A DNA stretch of 27,327 nucleotides from positions 1-27,327 of the forward strand of contig CAZVYG010000072.1 in NCBI GenBank assembly GCA_964631605.1. Reading direction: 5' to 3'. Shown here piece after piece: positions 7,849 to 16,593 of this stretch. The translations under genes were made by a program, and so were the position numbers. The stretch comes from JARKQH01 sp964631605 (GTDB taxonomy: Bacteria > Verrucomicrobiota > Verrucomicrobiia > Limisphaerales > UBA8199). Positions within the stretch are counted from its first letter, which is position 1; each line of letters starts with the position of its first letter. The notes under the pieces are model-generated. The model was not told the DNA's origin and did no database searches. It was given only the letters and a program-made list of their open reading frames with translations.

Positions 7849-10371
7849 GTGATTTTTATGCCTGAGGAAAAAGTGTTGGAACCTGCGGAAACAAGCAATG
7901 TCCCTCCCGGCGCAACGGAGAAGTACGATGCGTCGAAAATTGACAAATTGGAGGGGCTGGAAGCCGTGCGCAAGCGCCCGGGGATGTACATCGGCGACCC
8001 GGACGAGAACGGACTGCACCATTGCGTCTTCGAGGTGCTCGACAACTCCATTGACGAGCACCTGGCCGGACACTGCACCAAAATCGAGGTGACGGTCCAT
8101 GTGGACGGCTCGGTTTCCATTCGCGACAACGGGCGCGGCATCCCGGTGGACCTCCATCCCAAATGGAACATGCCGGCGGTCGAGCTGGTGCTGACGAACC
8201 TGCATGCCGGCGGCAAATTCGGCCAGGGCGCCTACAAGTATTCCGGCGGCCTTCATGGGGTTGGCGCCAAATGTGTCAACGCCCTCTCCGACTGGTTCAA
8301 GGTCGAGGTCTCCCGCGACGGCAAGGTTTACTCGATGAAGTTTGCGCGCGGTGTCACGACCGAAAAACTGCAGGTCATCGGCAAGGCCAAAGGCACCGGC
8401 ACGCTCATTACCTTCAAACCCGACCCCACGATTTTTACCCTCACGACCGAATTCAAGTTCGAGCTGCTGGCCAATCGGCTGCGGGAACTGGCCTTCCTCA
8501 ATCCCGGGGTGGAGATCGTTCTGACGGACGAGCGCCTGGACAAGACCGAGACGTTTTACTACCGGGATGGCATCGAGGAATTCGTCCGCCAGTTGGGCCG
8601 CAGCAAACAGGTCCTCCATCCCAAACCCATCGTCATCAGCCGCCAGAAGGACGAGGTGTTTGTTGACTGCGTCATGCAGTACACCGACAGCTACAATGAC
8701 CAGATTCTCTGCTTTGCCAACTCGATCCCCAACCCCGACGGCGGCACACACCTCACGGGCTTCCGCGCCGCCCTCACCCGGGCCGTCAATCAATACGCGC
8801 GCCAAAACGAACTCCTCAAGGAGAAAGACCCCGCCATCTCCGGCGATGACGTCCGCGAAGGCCTGGTCTGTGTCTTGAGCGTCAAGCTGCCCAATCCCAG
8901 GTTCGAGTCCCAAACCAAGGTCAAGCTCGTCAACACCGAAATTGACGGCATCGTTTCCTCGGTCATTTACGAAGGGCTCATGACCTTCTTCGACGCCAAC
9001 CCGTCCGTGGCCAGGAAGGTCGTCGAGAAGGCCCTCTTGGCGGCGCGCGCCCGTGAGGCGGCCCGCAAGGCCCGCGAAACCGTCCGCAAGGGCGCCATGA
9101 CCGGCGGGGGGCTGCCGGGCAAGCTGGCCGATTGCTCCGATCGCGACCCCGCCAATACCGAGCTTTACATCGTCGAGGGCGATTCCGCCGGCGGTTCCGC
9201 CAAGCAGGGCCGGGACCGGAAGTTTCAGGCCATCCTCCCCATTCGCGGAAAACTCATCAACGTCGAAAAAGCCCGGCTGGACAAGGTGCTGCAAAACAAC
9301 GAAATCCGGACCATGATCACCGCCGTGGGCACCGGCATCGGCGACGGCGAGGGCGAGGGCGCCTTCAACCTCGAAAAACTCCGCTACCACAAGATCATCA
9401 TCATGACCGACGCCGACGTGGACGGCGCGCACATTCGCACCCTGCTGCTCACCTTCTTCTACCGGCAGATGCCCGAGCTGGTCAAACGCGGCTACATCTA
9501 CATTGCCCAGCCGCCGCTCTACCAGATCGCGCGCAAAAAACGCGTCGAATACGTCGAGGATGACGCCCAGCTCAACCGCATCCTCATCCAGCTCGGAACC
9601 GAGGAGGTGCGGCTGCGGAATCTGCAGGATGACAAGGAAATCTCCGAAAAGCAGTTGAGCGAAATCCTCGAGTTGCTCGAGGCCCTGGACAAATATGCCA
9701 ACGGCTTGAAACGCAAGGGCGGCGATTTCGCGGTGTACCTCGACCATCGGGATCCGGTCACCCACGAGCTGCCCAAACACCTGGTCAAGGTCCGCTCCGG
9801 CAACGACGAGACCGTCCATTATTTCCTCACCAACGAAGCGCTCGCGCGCTTCGGCGCCGAGAACCCCGACCTCGATCTCGGCCTCTCCGGCGAGGAGGAA
9901 AGCGACACCAGCCTGCTGGAGAAAGCCAAAAATGGCCCGACCCGCCGGGCTCGCCACGAGGAGCTCTACGAAAGCGCGGCCATCAAGGAGTTGCTCGAAA
10001 AACTTGCCCAAAAGGGCCTCAGCATTGACCACTATTCAGCCCAGGACAAACCGCTCTTTGAACTGGTCGAAGGCGAGGGCGAGCGCCGGCAGGCCAAACC
10101 CCTCTTCTCCATCCCCGAAATCCTTTCCGGCGTCAAAGAAGTGGGCCGGCGCGGACTGCAGATCAAACGGTTCAAAGGCCTGGGCGAAATGAACCCCAAG
10201 GAACTCTTCGAGACCACCATGAGCCCCGAGCGCCGCAAACTCCTGCGCGTGGACGTCACCGACGCCATCGAAGCCGAGGAGATGTTCACCAAGCTCATGG
10301 GCGAGGAGGTCGAGCCCCGGCGCCAGTTCATCGAAGACAACGCCCTGAACGTCCGCAACCTCGACATCTGA
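7849..10371 (+). CDS. gyrB: DNA gyrase subunit B
   Basis: The protein has 840 residues from a GTG start chosen because of its well-spaced AAAGGGG site; an ATG three codons later is the alternative. GyrB is the ATPase subunit of the A2B2 enzyme that introduces negative supercoils. The GHKL ATPase shows FEVLDNSIDEH (general base E62, Mg-binding N66) and DNGRGIP. The TOPRIM domain shows VEGDSAGGSAKQGRDR (catalytic E443) and TDADVDG (metal-binding D521, D523). The length exceeds the roughly 640 residues of short GyrBs because a block of about 170 residues (about 550-720) sits within the TOPRIM region, as in E. coli and other Gram-negatives. The C-terminus ends with the GyrA-binding FKGLGEMNP and RRQFIEDNAL motifs. 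gyrA follows 59 bases later, likely on the same transcript. Confidence 0.98.
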   Translation: MIFMPEEKVLEPAETSNVPPGATEKYDASKIDKLEGLEAVRKRPGMYIGDPDENGLHHCVFEVLDNSIDEHLAGHCTKIEVTVHVDGSVSIRDNGRGIPVDLHPKWNMPAVELVLTNLHAGGKFGQGAYKYSGGLHGVGAKCVNALSDWFKVEVSRDGKVYSMKFARGVTTEKLQVIGKAKGTGTLITFKPDPTIFTLTTEFKFELLANRLRELAFLNPGVEIVLTDERLDKTETFYYRDGIEEFVRQLGRSKQVLHPKPIVISRQKDEVFVDCVMQYTDSYNDQILCFANSIPNPDGGTHLTGFRAALTRAVNQYARQNELLKEKDPAISGDDVREGLVCVLSVKLPNPRFESQTKVKLVNTEIDGIVSSVIYEGLMTFFDANPSVARKVVEKALLAARAREAARKARETVRKGAMTGGGLPGKLADCSDRDPANTELYIVEGDSAGGSAKQGRDRKFQAILPIRGKLINVEKARLDKVLQNNEIRTMITAVGTGIGDGEGEGAFNLEKLRYHKIIIMTDADVDGAHIRTLLLTFFYRQMPELVKRGYIYIAQPPLYQIARKKRVEYVEDDAQLNRILIQLGTEEVRLRNLQDDKEISEKQLSEILELLEALDKYANGLKRKGGDFAVYLDHRDPVTHELPKHLVKVRSGNDETVHYFLTNEALARFGAENPDLDLGLSGEEESDTSLLEKAKNGPTRRARHEELYESAAIKELLEKLAQKGLSIDHYSAQDKPLFELVEGEGERRQAKPLFSIPEILSGVKEVGRRGLQIKRFKGLGEMNPKELFETTMSPERRKLLRVDVTDAIEAEEMFTKLMGEEVEPRRQFIEDNALNVRNLDI

Positions 10372-10430
10372 GGTGACCCTACCCGCCCCCGCACTCCGCT
10401 GATTCCATTCTCTGACACTCTCTTCTGACC

Positions 10431-13088
10431 ATGCCCGACGAACAACCACCCCAAAACACACCCCCCGGCAATCCCGCGCCGGCGACTGGCGGCGAAAAAA
10501 TCAGCAAGATCAACGTCGCCGACGAGATCAAAAACTCGTTCCTCGACTATTCGATGTCGGTCATCATCTCCCGCGCCCTGCCCGACGTGCGGGACGGATT
10601 GAAACCCTCCCAGCGGCGCATCCTTTACGCCATGAACGGCCTCGGCGTCCTGCCCAACCGCAAGCACATCAAGTGCGCCAAGATCGTGGGCGAGACCATG
10701 GGCAATTATCATCCGCATGGCGATCAGGCCATTTACCCGACGCTGGTGCACATGGCCCAGCCGTGGGCCATGCGCGAGCGCCTGGTGGATGGCCAGGGCA
10801 ATTTCGGGTCGGTCGAAGGCGACCCCCCCGCCTCCATGCGATACACCGAAGCCCGCCTGGCCCCCCTGGGCGCCGTGCTGATGGAGGACATGGACAAGGA
10901 CACGGTGGATTTTGTCCCCAATTACGACGAAAGCACGACCGAGCCCTCCGTTTTCCCCGCGGCGTTCCCCAACCTCCTGGTCAACGGCGGCACCGGCATC
11001 GCCGTCGGCATGGCCACCAACATCCCCCCGCATAATCTGGGCGAAGTGATTGATGGCATTTGCGCCCAGATTGATAATCCCAACATTTCCCTCAAGCAGC
11101 TCATGGCGCTGGTCAAGGGACCGGATTTCCCCACCGGCTGCATGGTGTGCGGCTTGGAGGGCATCCGCGACTACTTCACCACCGGGCGCGGCAGCCTCAA
11201 GGTGCGCGGCCGCGTGCAGATCGAAGAGCTCAAAGGCGGCCGGGAGCAGATCCTCATCACGGAGATTCCCTACAACGTGAATCGGGCGCTGCTGGTCGAG
11301 CGCATCGCCGAGCTGGCCAACGAGAAGATCATTCCGGACATCACCGGCGTGCGGGACGAGTCCGATGAAAACACCCGCGTGGTGGTCGAAATCCGGCGCG
11401 ATGCCATCGCCAAGGTCGTCATCAACAACCTCTACAAACACACCGCCCTGGAGACCAGCTTCGCCGTCAACGCCCTGGCCATTGACCATGGCCGCCCCAA
11501 AACCCTCGGCCTCAAGGAACTCATTGCCGCCTACATCGAACATCGCCGCGAAGTTGTCGTCCGCCGCACGCGCTTCGAATTGCGCAAGGCCGAGGAGCGC
11601 GCCGAAATCCTCGAAGGCTACCTCATCGCCCTGGCCAACCTCGATGAGTTCATTCGCATCATTCGCAACTCGGCCAACCGCGAGGAGGCCCGGGTCAAAC
11701 TCCTCGCATTCGAGTTCTCCCGCGCCCGCATCGAGGCCCTGGGGATTCTCATCCGCAGTGAAGCCCGCCTCACCAGCGGCCGCTATTGCTTCAGCGAGGC
11801 CCAGGCCAACGCCATCCTCGAACTGCGCCTCTACCAGTTGACCGGCCTGGAAATTGACAAGGTCCGCGCCGAATACTCCCAGTTGCTCGAACGCATCAAG
11901 GACCTCCTGGACATCCTCGCCCGCGAGGCGCGCGTGCTCGAAATCATCAAAACGGAACTGCGCCGCATCAAGGAGAAGTACGCCACCCCGCGCCTCACCG
12001 AGTTGGTGCCCGACGAGGGCGAAATCGCCATCGAAGACCTGATCGCCAACGAGGGGGTCATCATCACCCTCACCCATAACGGCCTCATCAAACGCACCAA
12101 CGTCAGCGCCTACCGGGCCCAGCGCCGCGGCGGCAAAGGCGTCATCGGCATGGCCACCCGCGAAGGCGCCACCGACGACGACAAGGATTTCGTCGAGCAC
12201 CTCTTCACCGCCAGCACTCATGATTACCTCATGTTCTTCACCAACACCGGCCGGGTTTACGCCGAGCGCGTCCATGAAATCCCCGACATGGCCCGCGCCG
12301 CCAAGGGCCGCAACATCGCCAACCTCCTCCAGCTCAAGCCGGGCGAAACCATCGCCGCCCTGATCCGGATCCAGGCCCAAACCGGCCCCGACCGCGAAGA
12401 CACCACCTGGCAGCAACCCGGCTTCCTGTTCTTCGCCACCCGCCAGGGCACCGTCAAGAAAACCGCCTTGGAAGATTTCGCCAACGTCCGCAAGGACGGC
12501 ATCATCGCCATCGGCATCGAGCCCGGCGACAGCCTGATTGACGTCAAATTCACCACCGGCCAGGACCAGGTCGTGCTCATCACCCGCGCCGGCATGAGCA
12601 TCCGCTTCTCGGAAACCGAGGTCCGCCCCATGGGCCGCCCGGCGGCCGGCGTGCGCGGCATCCACCTCGACCCCGGCGATGCCGTCGTCGCCCTCGCCGT
12701 CGTGGTCAAGGATGCCACCCTGCTGGTCGTCGGCGAAAACGGCATCGGCAAACGCACCCCCTTCGACCTCGTCCTCGAGGACGGGTCCCTCGAGCCCGTC
12801 TATCGCCTCCAGGGCCGCGGCGGCAAAGGCATCATCACCATGAAAACCACCGAGAAAACCGGCGGCGTCGTCGGCGCCTTGCCCGTGCGTGACACCGACG
12901 AAATCATGGTCATCACCGCCGCCGGCCAGATGGTTCGCACCTTCGTCAAGGACATCCGCGAGACCGGTCGCAACGCCCAGGGCGTCAAAGTCATTGATCT
13001 GGCCGAAGGCGACAAGTTGCAGGCCATTGCCCCCGTCATCAGCGAGCAGGAGGAGGAATCAGCCGAGGCCGCAGCCCCCCCGCCTTGA
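10431..13088 (+). CDS. gyrA: DNA gyrase subunit A
   Basis: The protein has 885 residues. GyrA is the DNA-cleaving and wrapping subunit. The catalytic tyrosine is Y138 in RYTEARLAP, and the winged-helix region around NYHPHGDQAIYPT (92-104) is intact. The C-terminal beta-pinwheel contains a perfect GyrA box, QRRGGKG (564-570), which separates gyrase from ParC/topoisomerase IV, and a degenerate copy (QGRGGKG) further on. The tail is acidic (EQEEESAE), followed by Ala-Ala-Pro. An N-terminal extension of about 20 residues is Pro-rich. At the two usual quinolone-contact positions (E. coli S83 and D87) this protein has Q99 and P103. There is no Shine-Dalgarno site. Likely co-transcribed with gyrB and the yjbQ-like gene. 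Confidence 0.98.
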   Translation: MPDEQPPQNTPPGNPAPATGGEKISKINVADEIKNSFLDYSMSVIISRALPDVRDGLKPSQRRILYAMNGLGVLPNRKHIKCAKIVGETMGNYHPHGDQAIYPTLVHMAQPWAMRERLVDGQGNFGSVEGDPPASMRYTEARLAPLGAVLMEDMDKDTVDFVPNYDESTTEPSVFPAAFPNLLVNGGTGIAVGMATNIPPHNLGEVIDGICAQIDNPNISLKQLMALVKGPDFPTGCMVCGLEGIRDYFTTGRGSLKVRGRVQIEELKGGREQILITEIPYNVNRALLVERIAELANEKIIPDITGVRDESDENTRVVVEIRRDAIAKVVINNLYKHTALETSFAVNALAIDHGRPKTLGLKELIAAYIEHRREVVVRRTRFELRKAEERAEILEGYLIALANLDEFIRIIRNSANREEARVKLLAFEFSRARIEALGILIRSEARLTSGRYCFSEAQANAILELRLYQLTGLEIDKVRAEYSQLLERIKDLLDILAREARVLEIIKTELRRIKEKYATPRLTELVPDEGEIAIEDLIANEGVIITLTHNGLIKRTNVSAYRAQRRGGKGVIGMATREGATDDDKDFVEHLFTASTHDYLMFFTNTGRVYAERVHEIPDMARAAKGRNIANLLQLKPGETIAALIRIQAQTGPDREDTTWQQPGFLFFATRQGTVKKTALEDFANVRKDGIIAIGIEPGDSLIDVKFTTGQDQVVLITRAGMSIRFSETEVRPMGRPAAGVRGIHLDPGDAVVALAVVVKDATLLVVGENGIGKRTPFDLVLEDGSLEPVYRLQGRGGKGIITMKTTEKTGGVVGALPVRDTDEIMVITAAGQMVRTFVKDIRETGRNAQGVKVIDLAEGDKLQAIAPVISEQEEESAEAAAPPP

Positions 13089-13124
13089 CCGCCCGGAGCG
13101 CGGACATTCCTCTCCGCCTTAACC

Positions 13125-13544
13125 ATGATCTACCAGCGCGAAATTCAAGTCCAGACCACCGGCCATCGCCAAATGCACGACCTCACCGAAGAGATTGCGC
13201 GCATTGTGAGCGACTCGAAAGTCCGCTCCGGCCTGGTCCATGTCTTCAACGTGGGCAGCACGGCGGCGGTCGGCACCATCGAGTTCGAACCCGGCCTGCA
13301 GAAGGATCTCCCGGCGATGCTCGACAAGTTGTTTCCACCCAGTCGCGATTATGGCCATGAGCAGGCCTGGCACGACGGCAACGGCCACTCCCACCTCCAG
13401 GCAACCGTTCTCGGCCCCTCCCTCACGGTGCCCATCCGGGAGGGTGGCCTGGCGCTCGGTACGTGGCAGCAGATCTTCCACCTCGAGTGCGACATCAAGC
13501 CCCGCCGCCGCACCCTGGTGGTGACCGTCGTGGGGGATGCTTGA
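13125..13544 (+). CDS. YjbQ/UPF0047 family protein
   Basis: The 139-residue protein matches the full length of the YjbQ family (secondary thiamine-phosphate synthase enzyme, UPF0047). It shows SGLVHVFNVGSTAAVGTIEFE (the family's central strand-loop-strand; this copy has GST where many bacterial members have HTT), the conserved HDGNGHSHLQATVLG at about 83-97, and LGTWQQIFHLECD followed by PRRR. Members form a trimeric beta-fold; E. coli YjbQ has weak thiamine-phosphate synthase activity but the true role is not settled. It starts 36 bases after gyrA and is probably the third gene of the gyr transcript. No Shine-Dalgarno site is visible. Confidence 0.9.
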   Translation: MIYQREIQVQTTGHRQMHDLTEEIARIVSDSKVRSGLVHVFNVGSTAAVGTIEFEPGLQKDLPAMLDKLFPPSRDYGHEQAWHDGNGHSHLQATVLGPSLTVPIREGGLALGTWQQIFHLECDIKPRRRTLVVTVVGDA

Positions 13545-13608
13545 CACACCGGCCCGCTGCCAGGGCCGCACGCCGTCCGCCAAACCTTCGGTTGAAATGC
13601 GGGCCAAC

Positions 13609-13625
13609 CGCCCCCGGTCGGGGCG
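13609..13625 (+). terminator. GC-rich hairpin between the yjbQ-like gene and the repeat-protein promoter
   Basis: CGCCCC and GGGGCG form a perfect 6-bp stem around CGGTC. No T-run follows, so it is at best a weak or Rho-assisted terminator of the gyr transcript. Confidence 0.3.
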
Positions 13626-13659
13626 CAGACTGGAGCTCCAGAAAGACTTGGGAAAGCTG

Positions 13660-13688
13660 TTGCATCGGGAAAGATTTTGTCATAGAAA
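13660..13688 (+). promoter_or_regulatory. Candidate sigma70-type promoter of the Pro/Ala-rich protein gene
   Basis: TTGCAT (13660-13665), 17 bases, TAGAAA (13683-13688), then six bases and the ATG at 13695. The predicted transcription start again falls on the A of the ATG, and no ribosome site is present. Confidence 0.45.
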
Positions 13689-13694
13689 ACCCGT

Positions 13695-15029
13695 ATGCAG
13701 ATTTCAAAAACACCGTTGGTTGTCTGCGCGGCTCTTTTCGGAGTGCTGGCCTGGTCGCTTCACGTCCATGGCGACGACACCGAAGCGCAAGCCAAAGCCC
13801 GGGCTGCACTGCGGCAAAAAATGAACCAGGCGCAAGCGGCGGCTCCCGCCCAACCCGCTCCGGCGGCGCCGGCGGCTCCCGCTCCCGCCCCGCCCAAACC
13901 GGCTCCGGTCGCTCCCACTCCCGCCCCGCCGCCTGCCGTTCAACCCGCCCCAGTCGCCGTCCAATCGCCTGCTTCGGGCGATCCGGCAGCCATCGAACGC
14001 GCGCGCGAGGCGGTCCGGCGCAAGCTGAGTGAAGGGCAGCAGGCCCCCCCGGTGGTCGCCGCCCCGGCCCCGGCCCCGGCCCCGGCGGCTCCTGCTCCCG
14101 TCCCGCCCAAGCCGGCTCCGGTCGCTCCCACTCCCGCCCCGCCGCCTGCCGTACAACCCGCACCCGTCGCCGTGCAATTGCCTCCTTCGGCTGATCCGGC
14201 AGTCATCGAGCGGGCCCGCGAGGCGGTCCGGCGCAAACTGAGTGAAGGGCAGGAGCCTCCTCCCGTGGTGGCCGCTCCGGCTCCCGCGCCGGTTGCACCG
14301 GCTCCGGCTCCCGCGCCTGTGGCGCAGCCAACCCCCGCCCCGACACCTCAACCGGTTCCCGCTCCGACGGTCCAACCCGCGCCCGTTCCCGTTGCCCCGC
14401 CTCAGGTTGCCCCTGTTGCCCCGGTGGCTCCTGCGGCTGACCCGGAAGCGATTGCCAAAGCGCGGGAAGCCTTGCGCAAAAAGATGAATGAGCTCGAAGG
14501 CCAGCCCCCGGCTGTCGTGCCCGCGCCGGCTCAACCCCCGGTTGTCGCAACTCCCGCTCCGGCTGTCACTCCGGCTCCAACGGTCGCGCCGGCGCAGCCG
14601 GTCGTTCCGCCCCCCGTGGTGGCGGTTCCCCCTGCCGCCGACGAGGCGGCCATTGCCCGCGCTCGCGAAGAGATGCGCAAGAAATTGAGTGAGGTGCCTC
14701 CTCCGCAACCAGCGCCCGCCGTTGCCGTCAAGCCCCCGCCGACCCCAGCGCCAGCCGAGACTCCCAAGCCGAAACCCGCGCCGGCTCCGGCTCCGGCCGT
14801 TGCCGTCAAGCCAGCCCCGGCCCCGGCGCCGGCCGCTCAGCCCAAGCCTGTTGTGGCCCCCGCCAAACCCCAAAAGGACATCTATGGCTTCACTCCCATC
14901 CAGGGGCCGCCGCTGCCGATTTCCGAGGACAAGCAGCAGCAGTTGGCCGAGCTGCTTCGCAAATACCGCGCGGACGAACTGACGCCCGAACAATACCACG
15001 CCGAGCGCGCTCGCATTCTCGCCAAGTAA
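13695..15029 (+). CDS. Secreted Pro/Ala-rich repeat protein with C-terminal SHOCT-like segment
   Basis: I do not know the function of this 444-residue protein. Residues 1-26 look like a signal peptide (MQISK, hydrophobic core, HVHG-D). Five short charged helices of the form D-x-x-x-I-x-x-AREA-x-R-x-K-(L/M)-x-E occur at about 29-46, 96-115, 167-186, 248-269 and 315-334, joined by 50-60-residue linkers made almost only of Pro, Ala and Val, with some Lys near the end. The C-terminus (about 396-444) is non-repetitive: YGFTPIQGPPLPIS, then a helix pair LAELLRKYRADELTPEQYHAER that resembles the SHOCT (short C-terminal) domain. The linkers should form extended rods, so it may span the periplasm or cell envelope. 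It is monocistronic, with its own promoter and a hairpin terminator. Confidence 0.82.
   Translation: MQISKTPLVVCAALFGVLAWSLHVHGDDTEAQAKARAALRQKMNQAQAAAPAQPAPAAPAAPAPAPPKPAPVAPTPAPPPAVQPAPVAVQSPASGDPAAIERAREAVRRKLSEGQQAPPVVAAPAPAPAPAAPAPVPPKPAPVAPTPAPPPAVQPAPVAVQLPPSADPAVIERAREAVRRKLSEGQEPPPVVAAPAPAPVAPAPAPAPVAQPTPAPTPQPVPAPTVQPAPVPVAPPQVAPVAPVAPAADPEAIAKAREALRKKMNELEGQPPAVVPAPAQPPVVATPAPAVTPAPTVAPAQPVVPPPVVAVPPAADEAAIARAREEMRKKLSEVPPPQPAPAVAVKPPPTPAPAETPKPKPAPAPAPAVAVKPAPAPAPAAQPKPVVAPAKPQKDIYGFTPIQGPPLPISEDKQQQLAELLRKYRADELTPEQYHAERARILAK
13878..14264 (+). repeat. Internal tandem duplication of 213-bp unit in the Pro/Ala-rich gene
   Basis: Bases 13878-14051 recur at 14091-14264, offset 213 bases (71 codons), with near-identical protein and mostly silent differences. 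Each copy covers a PKPAPVAPTPAPPPAVQPAP linker and a full ERAREAVRRKLSEGQ helix. The three other helix units are more diverged, so this is the most recent expansion. Confidence 0.85.
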
Positions 15030-15052
15030 CGCGATTTGACATCTAGGAAGCC

Positions 15053-15085
15053 GAGCGCCGGGCGACTCCCGGCGCTTGTCATGTT
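15053..15085 (+). terminator. Hairpin terminator after the Pro/Ala-rich gene
   Basis: AGCGCCGGG (15054-15062) and CCCGGCGCT (15068-15076) form a perfect 9-bp stem around CGACT. The following TTGTCATGTT is only moderately T-rich. It separates the repeat-protein gene from lysA. Confidence 0.6.
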
Positions 15086-15110
15086 AACCGACCGCACCTG
15101 ACTTTCTGAT

Positions 15111-16409
15111 ATGCACCAGTTTCATTACGTTGGACCCAAATTGTTCTGCGAGCAGATTTCCCTCGAGACGCTCGCCCGCAAATACGGCACTCCGCTCTAC
15201 GTCTATTCCCAGGCGACCCTGGCCGACCACTTCCACCAGCTCGACACCGCCATGGCCGACCTGGACCACCTCGTCTGCTTCGCCGTCAAATCCAACTCCA
15301 ATCTCTCCGTCCTCCGCACCCTTGCCCGCGCCGGCAGCGGCTTCGACATCGTCAGCGGCGGCGAGCTCCAGCGCGTCATCGCCGCTGGCGGCGACCCCGC
15401 CAAATGCGCCTTCGCCGGCGTCGGCAAAACCGAGGCCGAAATCGAGTTCGCCCTTCGCCAGGGCGTTTACACGTTCAACGCCGAAAGCGAGCCGGAACTG
15501 CATCGCATCAACCGCATCGCCGCGCGCCTCAAAAAACGCGCGCCGGTCGCCGTGCGGGTTAATCCCGACGTCCAGGCCGGCACCCACAAGAAAATCACCA
15601 CCGGCACCTACGAGAACAAGTTCGGCGTTGCCTTCGAGGTGGTCGAAGGGTTGTACGCCCGCGCGGCCCGGCTCAAGAACCTCCACCTGCGCGGCGTGCA
15701 AATGCACATCGGATCCCAGATTACCGAAGTCGGCCCCTTTGAACAGGCGGTCAGGAAAGTGGCGCCCCTGGTGGCCCGGTTGCGCGACCGATACGGCATC
15801 GAGTTCTTCAGCATCGGCGGCGGCTTGGGCATCGTTTACCGGCCCGCCCTCGCCAGCGGCTCCCCTGCCTGGTGGCGGTCCCCAGCCGCTCGGGGAATCA
15901 TCACGCCTGAAAAATACGCCGCCCGCCTAGTCCCCCTCCTCAAACCGCTGGGACTGCGCATCCTCATGGAGCCCGGCCGGTTCATCTCCGGCAATGCCGG
16001 CGTGTTGCTCACCCGCGTCGAATACGTCAAGCGCACCGGGCGCAAAAACTTCTTGATCGTGGACGCCGCAATGAACGACCTCATCCGGCCCGCCTTCTAC
16101 GACGCCTACCACGAAATTGTGCCCCTGAACCGCCGCGGCGGCGCCCGGGTCAAATCCGACGTCGTCGGCCCGATCTGCGAATCCGGCGATTACTTCTGTC
16201 AGGACCGGCCCCTCCCCAAAGTCCGCGAGGGCGACTATCTGGCGTTGCTCAGCGCCGGCGCCTACGGCTCGGTCATGGGTTCCAATTACAATACCCGAGG
16301 CCTTGCTCCAGAAGTTCTCGTCCATGGCCGGCGCGTTGCAATCGTTCGTGAACGCCAGGCCATTAAGGATATCTTCTCCCACGAAAAGGTCGCTGACTGG
16401 TTGCGCTAA
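15111..16409 (+). CDS. lysA: Diaminopimelate decarboxylase
   Basis: The 432-residue protein is a fold-type III PLP enzyme that converts meso-diaminopimelate to L-lysine, the last step of lysine synthesis, in the cytoplasm. PLP-binding Lys60 sits in CFAVKSNSN. Other motifs are HIGSQ (199-203), the glycine-rich phosphate loop SIGGGLG (about 234-240), EPGR (287-290), and CESGD (356-360), whose Cys and Glu come from the partner subunit and select the D-stereocentre. The C-terminal GAYGSVMGSNYN completes the active site. All match LysA rather than arginine or ornithine decarboxylases. Length is normal. It has no Shine-Dalgarno site and no clear promoter; no other lysine gene is adjacent. Flanking hairpins and spacers suggest it is transcribed alone. 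Confidence 0.97.
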   Translation: MHQFHYVGPKLFCEQISLETLARKYGTPLYVYSQATLADHFHQLDTAMADLDHLVCFAVKSNSNLSVLRTLARAGSGFDIVSGGELQRVIAAGGDPAKCAFAGVGKTEAEIEFALRQGVYTFNAESEPELHRINRIAARLKKRAPVAVRVNPDVQAGTHKKITTGTYENKFGVAFEVVEGLYARAARLKNLHLRGVQMHIGSQITEVGPFEQAVRKVAPLVARLRDRYGIEFFSIGGGLGIVYRPALASGSPAWWRSPAARGIITPEKYAARLVPLLKPLGLRILMEPGRFISGNAGVLLTRVEYVKRTGRKNFLIVDAAMNDLIRPAFYDAYHEIVPLNRRGGARVKSDVVGPICESGDYFCQDRPLPKVREGDYLALLSAGAYGSVMGSNYNTRGLAPEVLVHGRRVAIVRERQAIKDIFSHEKVADWLR

Positions 16410-16593
16410 CTTTTTCTAATGGCGGCGGAGAGGGCGGCGGCTGGGTCCCCGTGGAATAGCGTCTTCTACACATTATGCCCGCCCCAGTCTTAAGTCCTTG
16501 TTCCCCAATCCCATGTAAAATGAAGGTGGCCGGGGAGCCTCCCGTTTCCTGCTTGGCCTGGTGGCCGGTCGGCTTGGCATGAGCTTTTGATCC

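Noticed and set aside
7720..10032. 770-codon open frame antisense to gyrB
   Set aside because: It is the mirror of a highly conserved gene in GC-rich DNA. Its translation is low in structure-like patterns, matches no family and has no start site signals.
10032..12665. 877-codon open frame antisense to gyrA
   Set aside because: Same cause: third-position GC bias of gyrA keeps the opposite frame open. The translation is an improbable Gly/Ala/Asp-rich mix.
14061..14085. Short CCCCGG tandem run as a possible regulatory or CRISPR-like repeat
   Set aside because: It encodes Pro-Ala repeats inside the linker of the repeat protein and has no spacer structure.
13704..14999. 431-codon frame antisense to the Pro/Ala-rich gene
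   Set aside because: The Arg/Gly-rich translation is simply the complement of Pro/Ala codons. The plus strand has a signal peptide, promoter and terminator.
16574..16589. Sigma54-like site (TGGCATGAGCTTTTGA) upstream of the PEP-CTERM gene
   Set aside because: PEP-CTERM genes can be under sigma54 control, but the -12 GC is missing and the spacing is off by one. The TTGACA promoter just downstream fits better.
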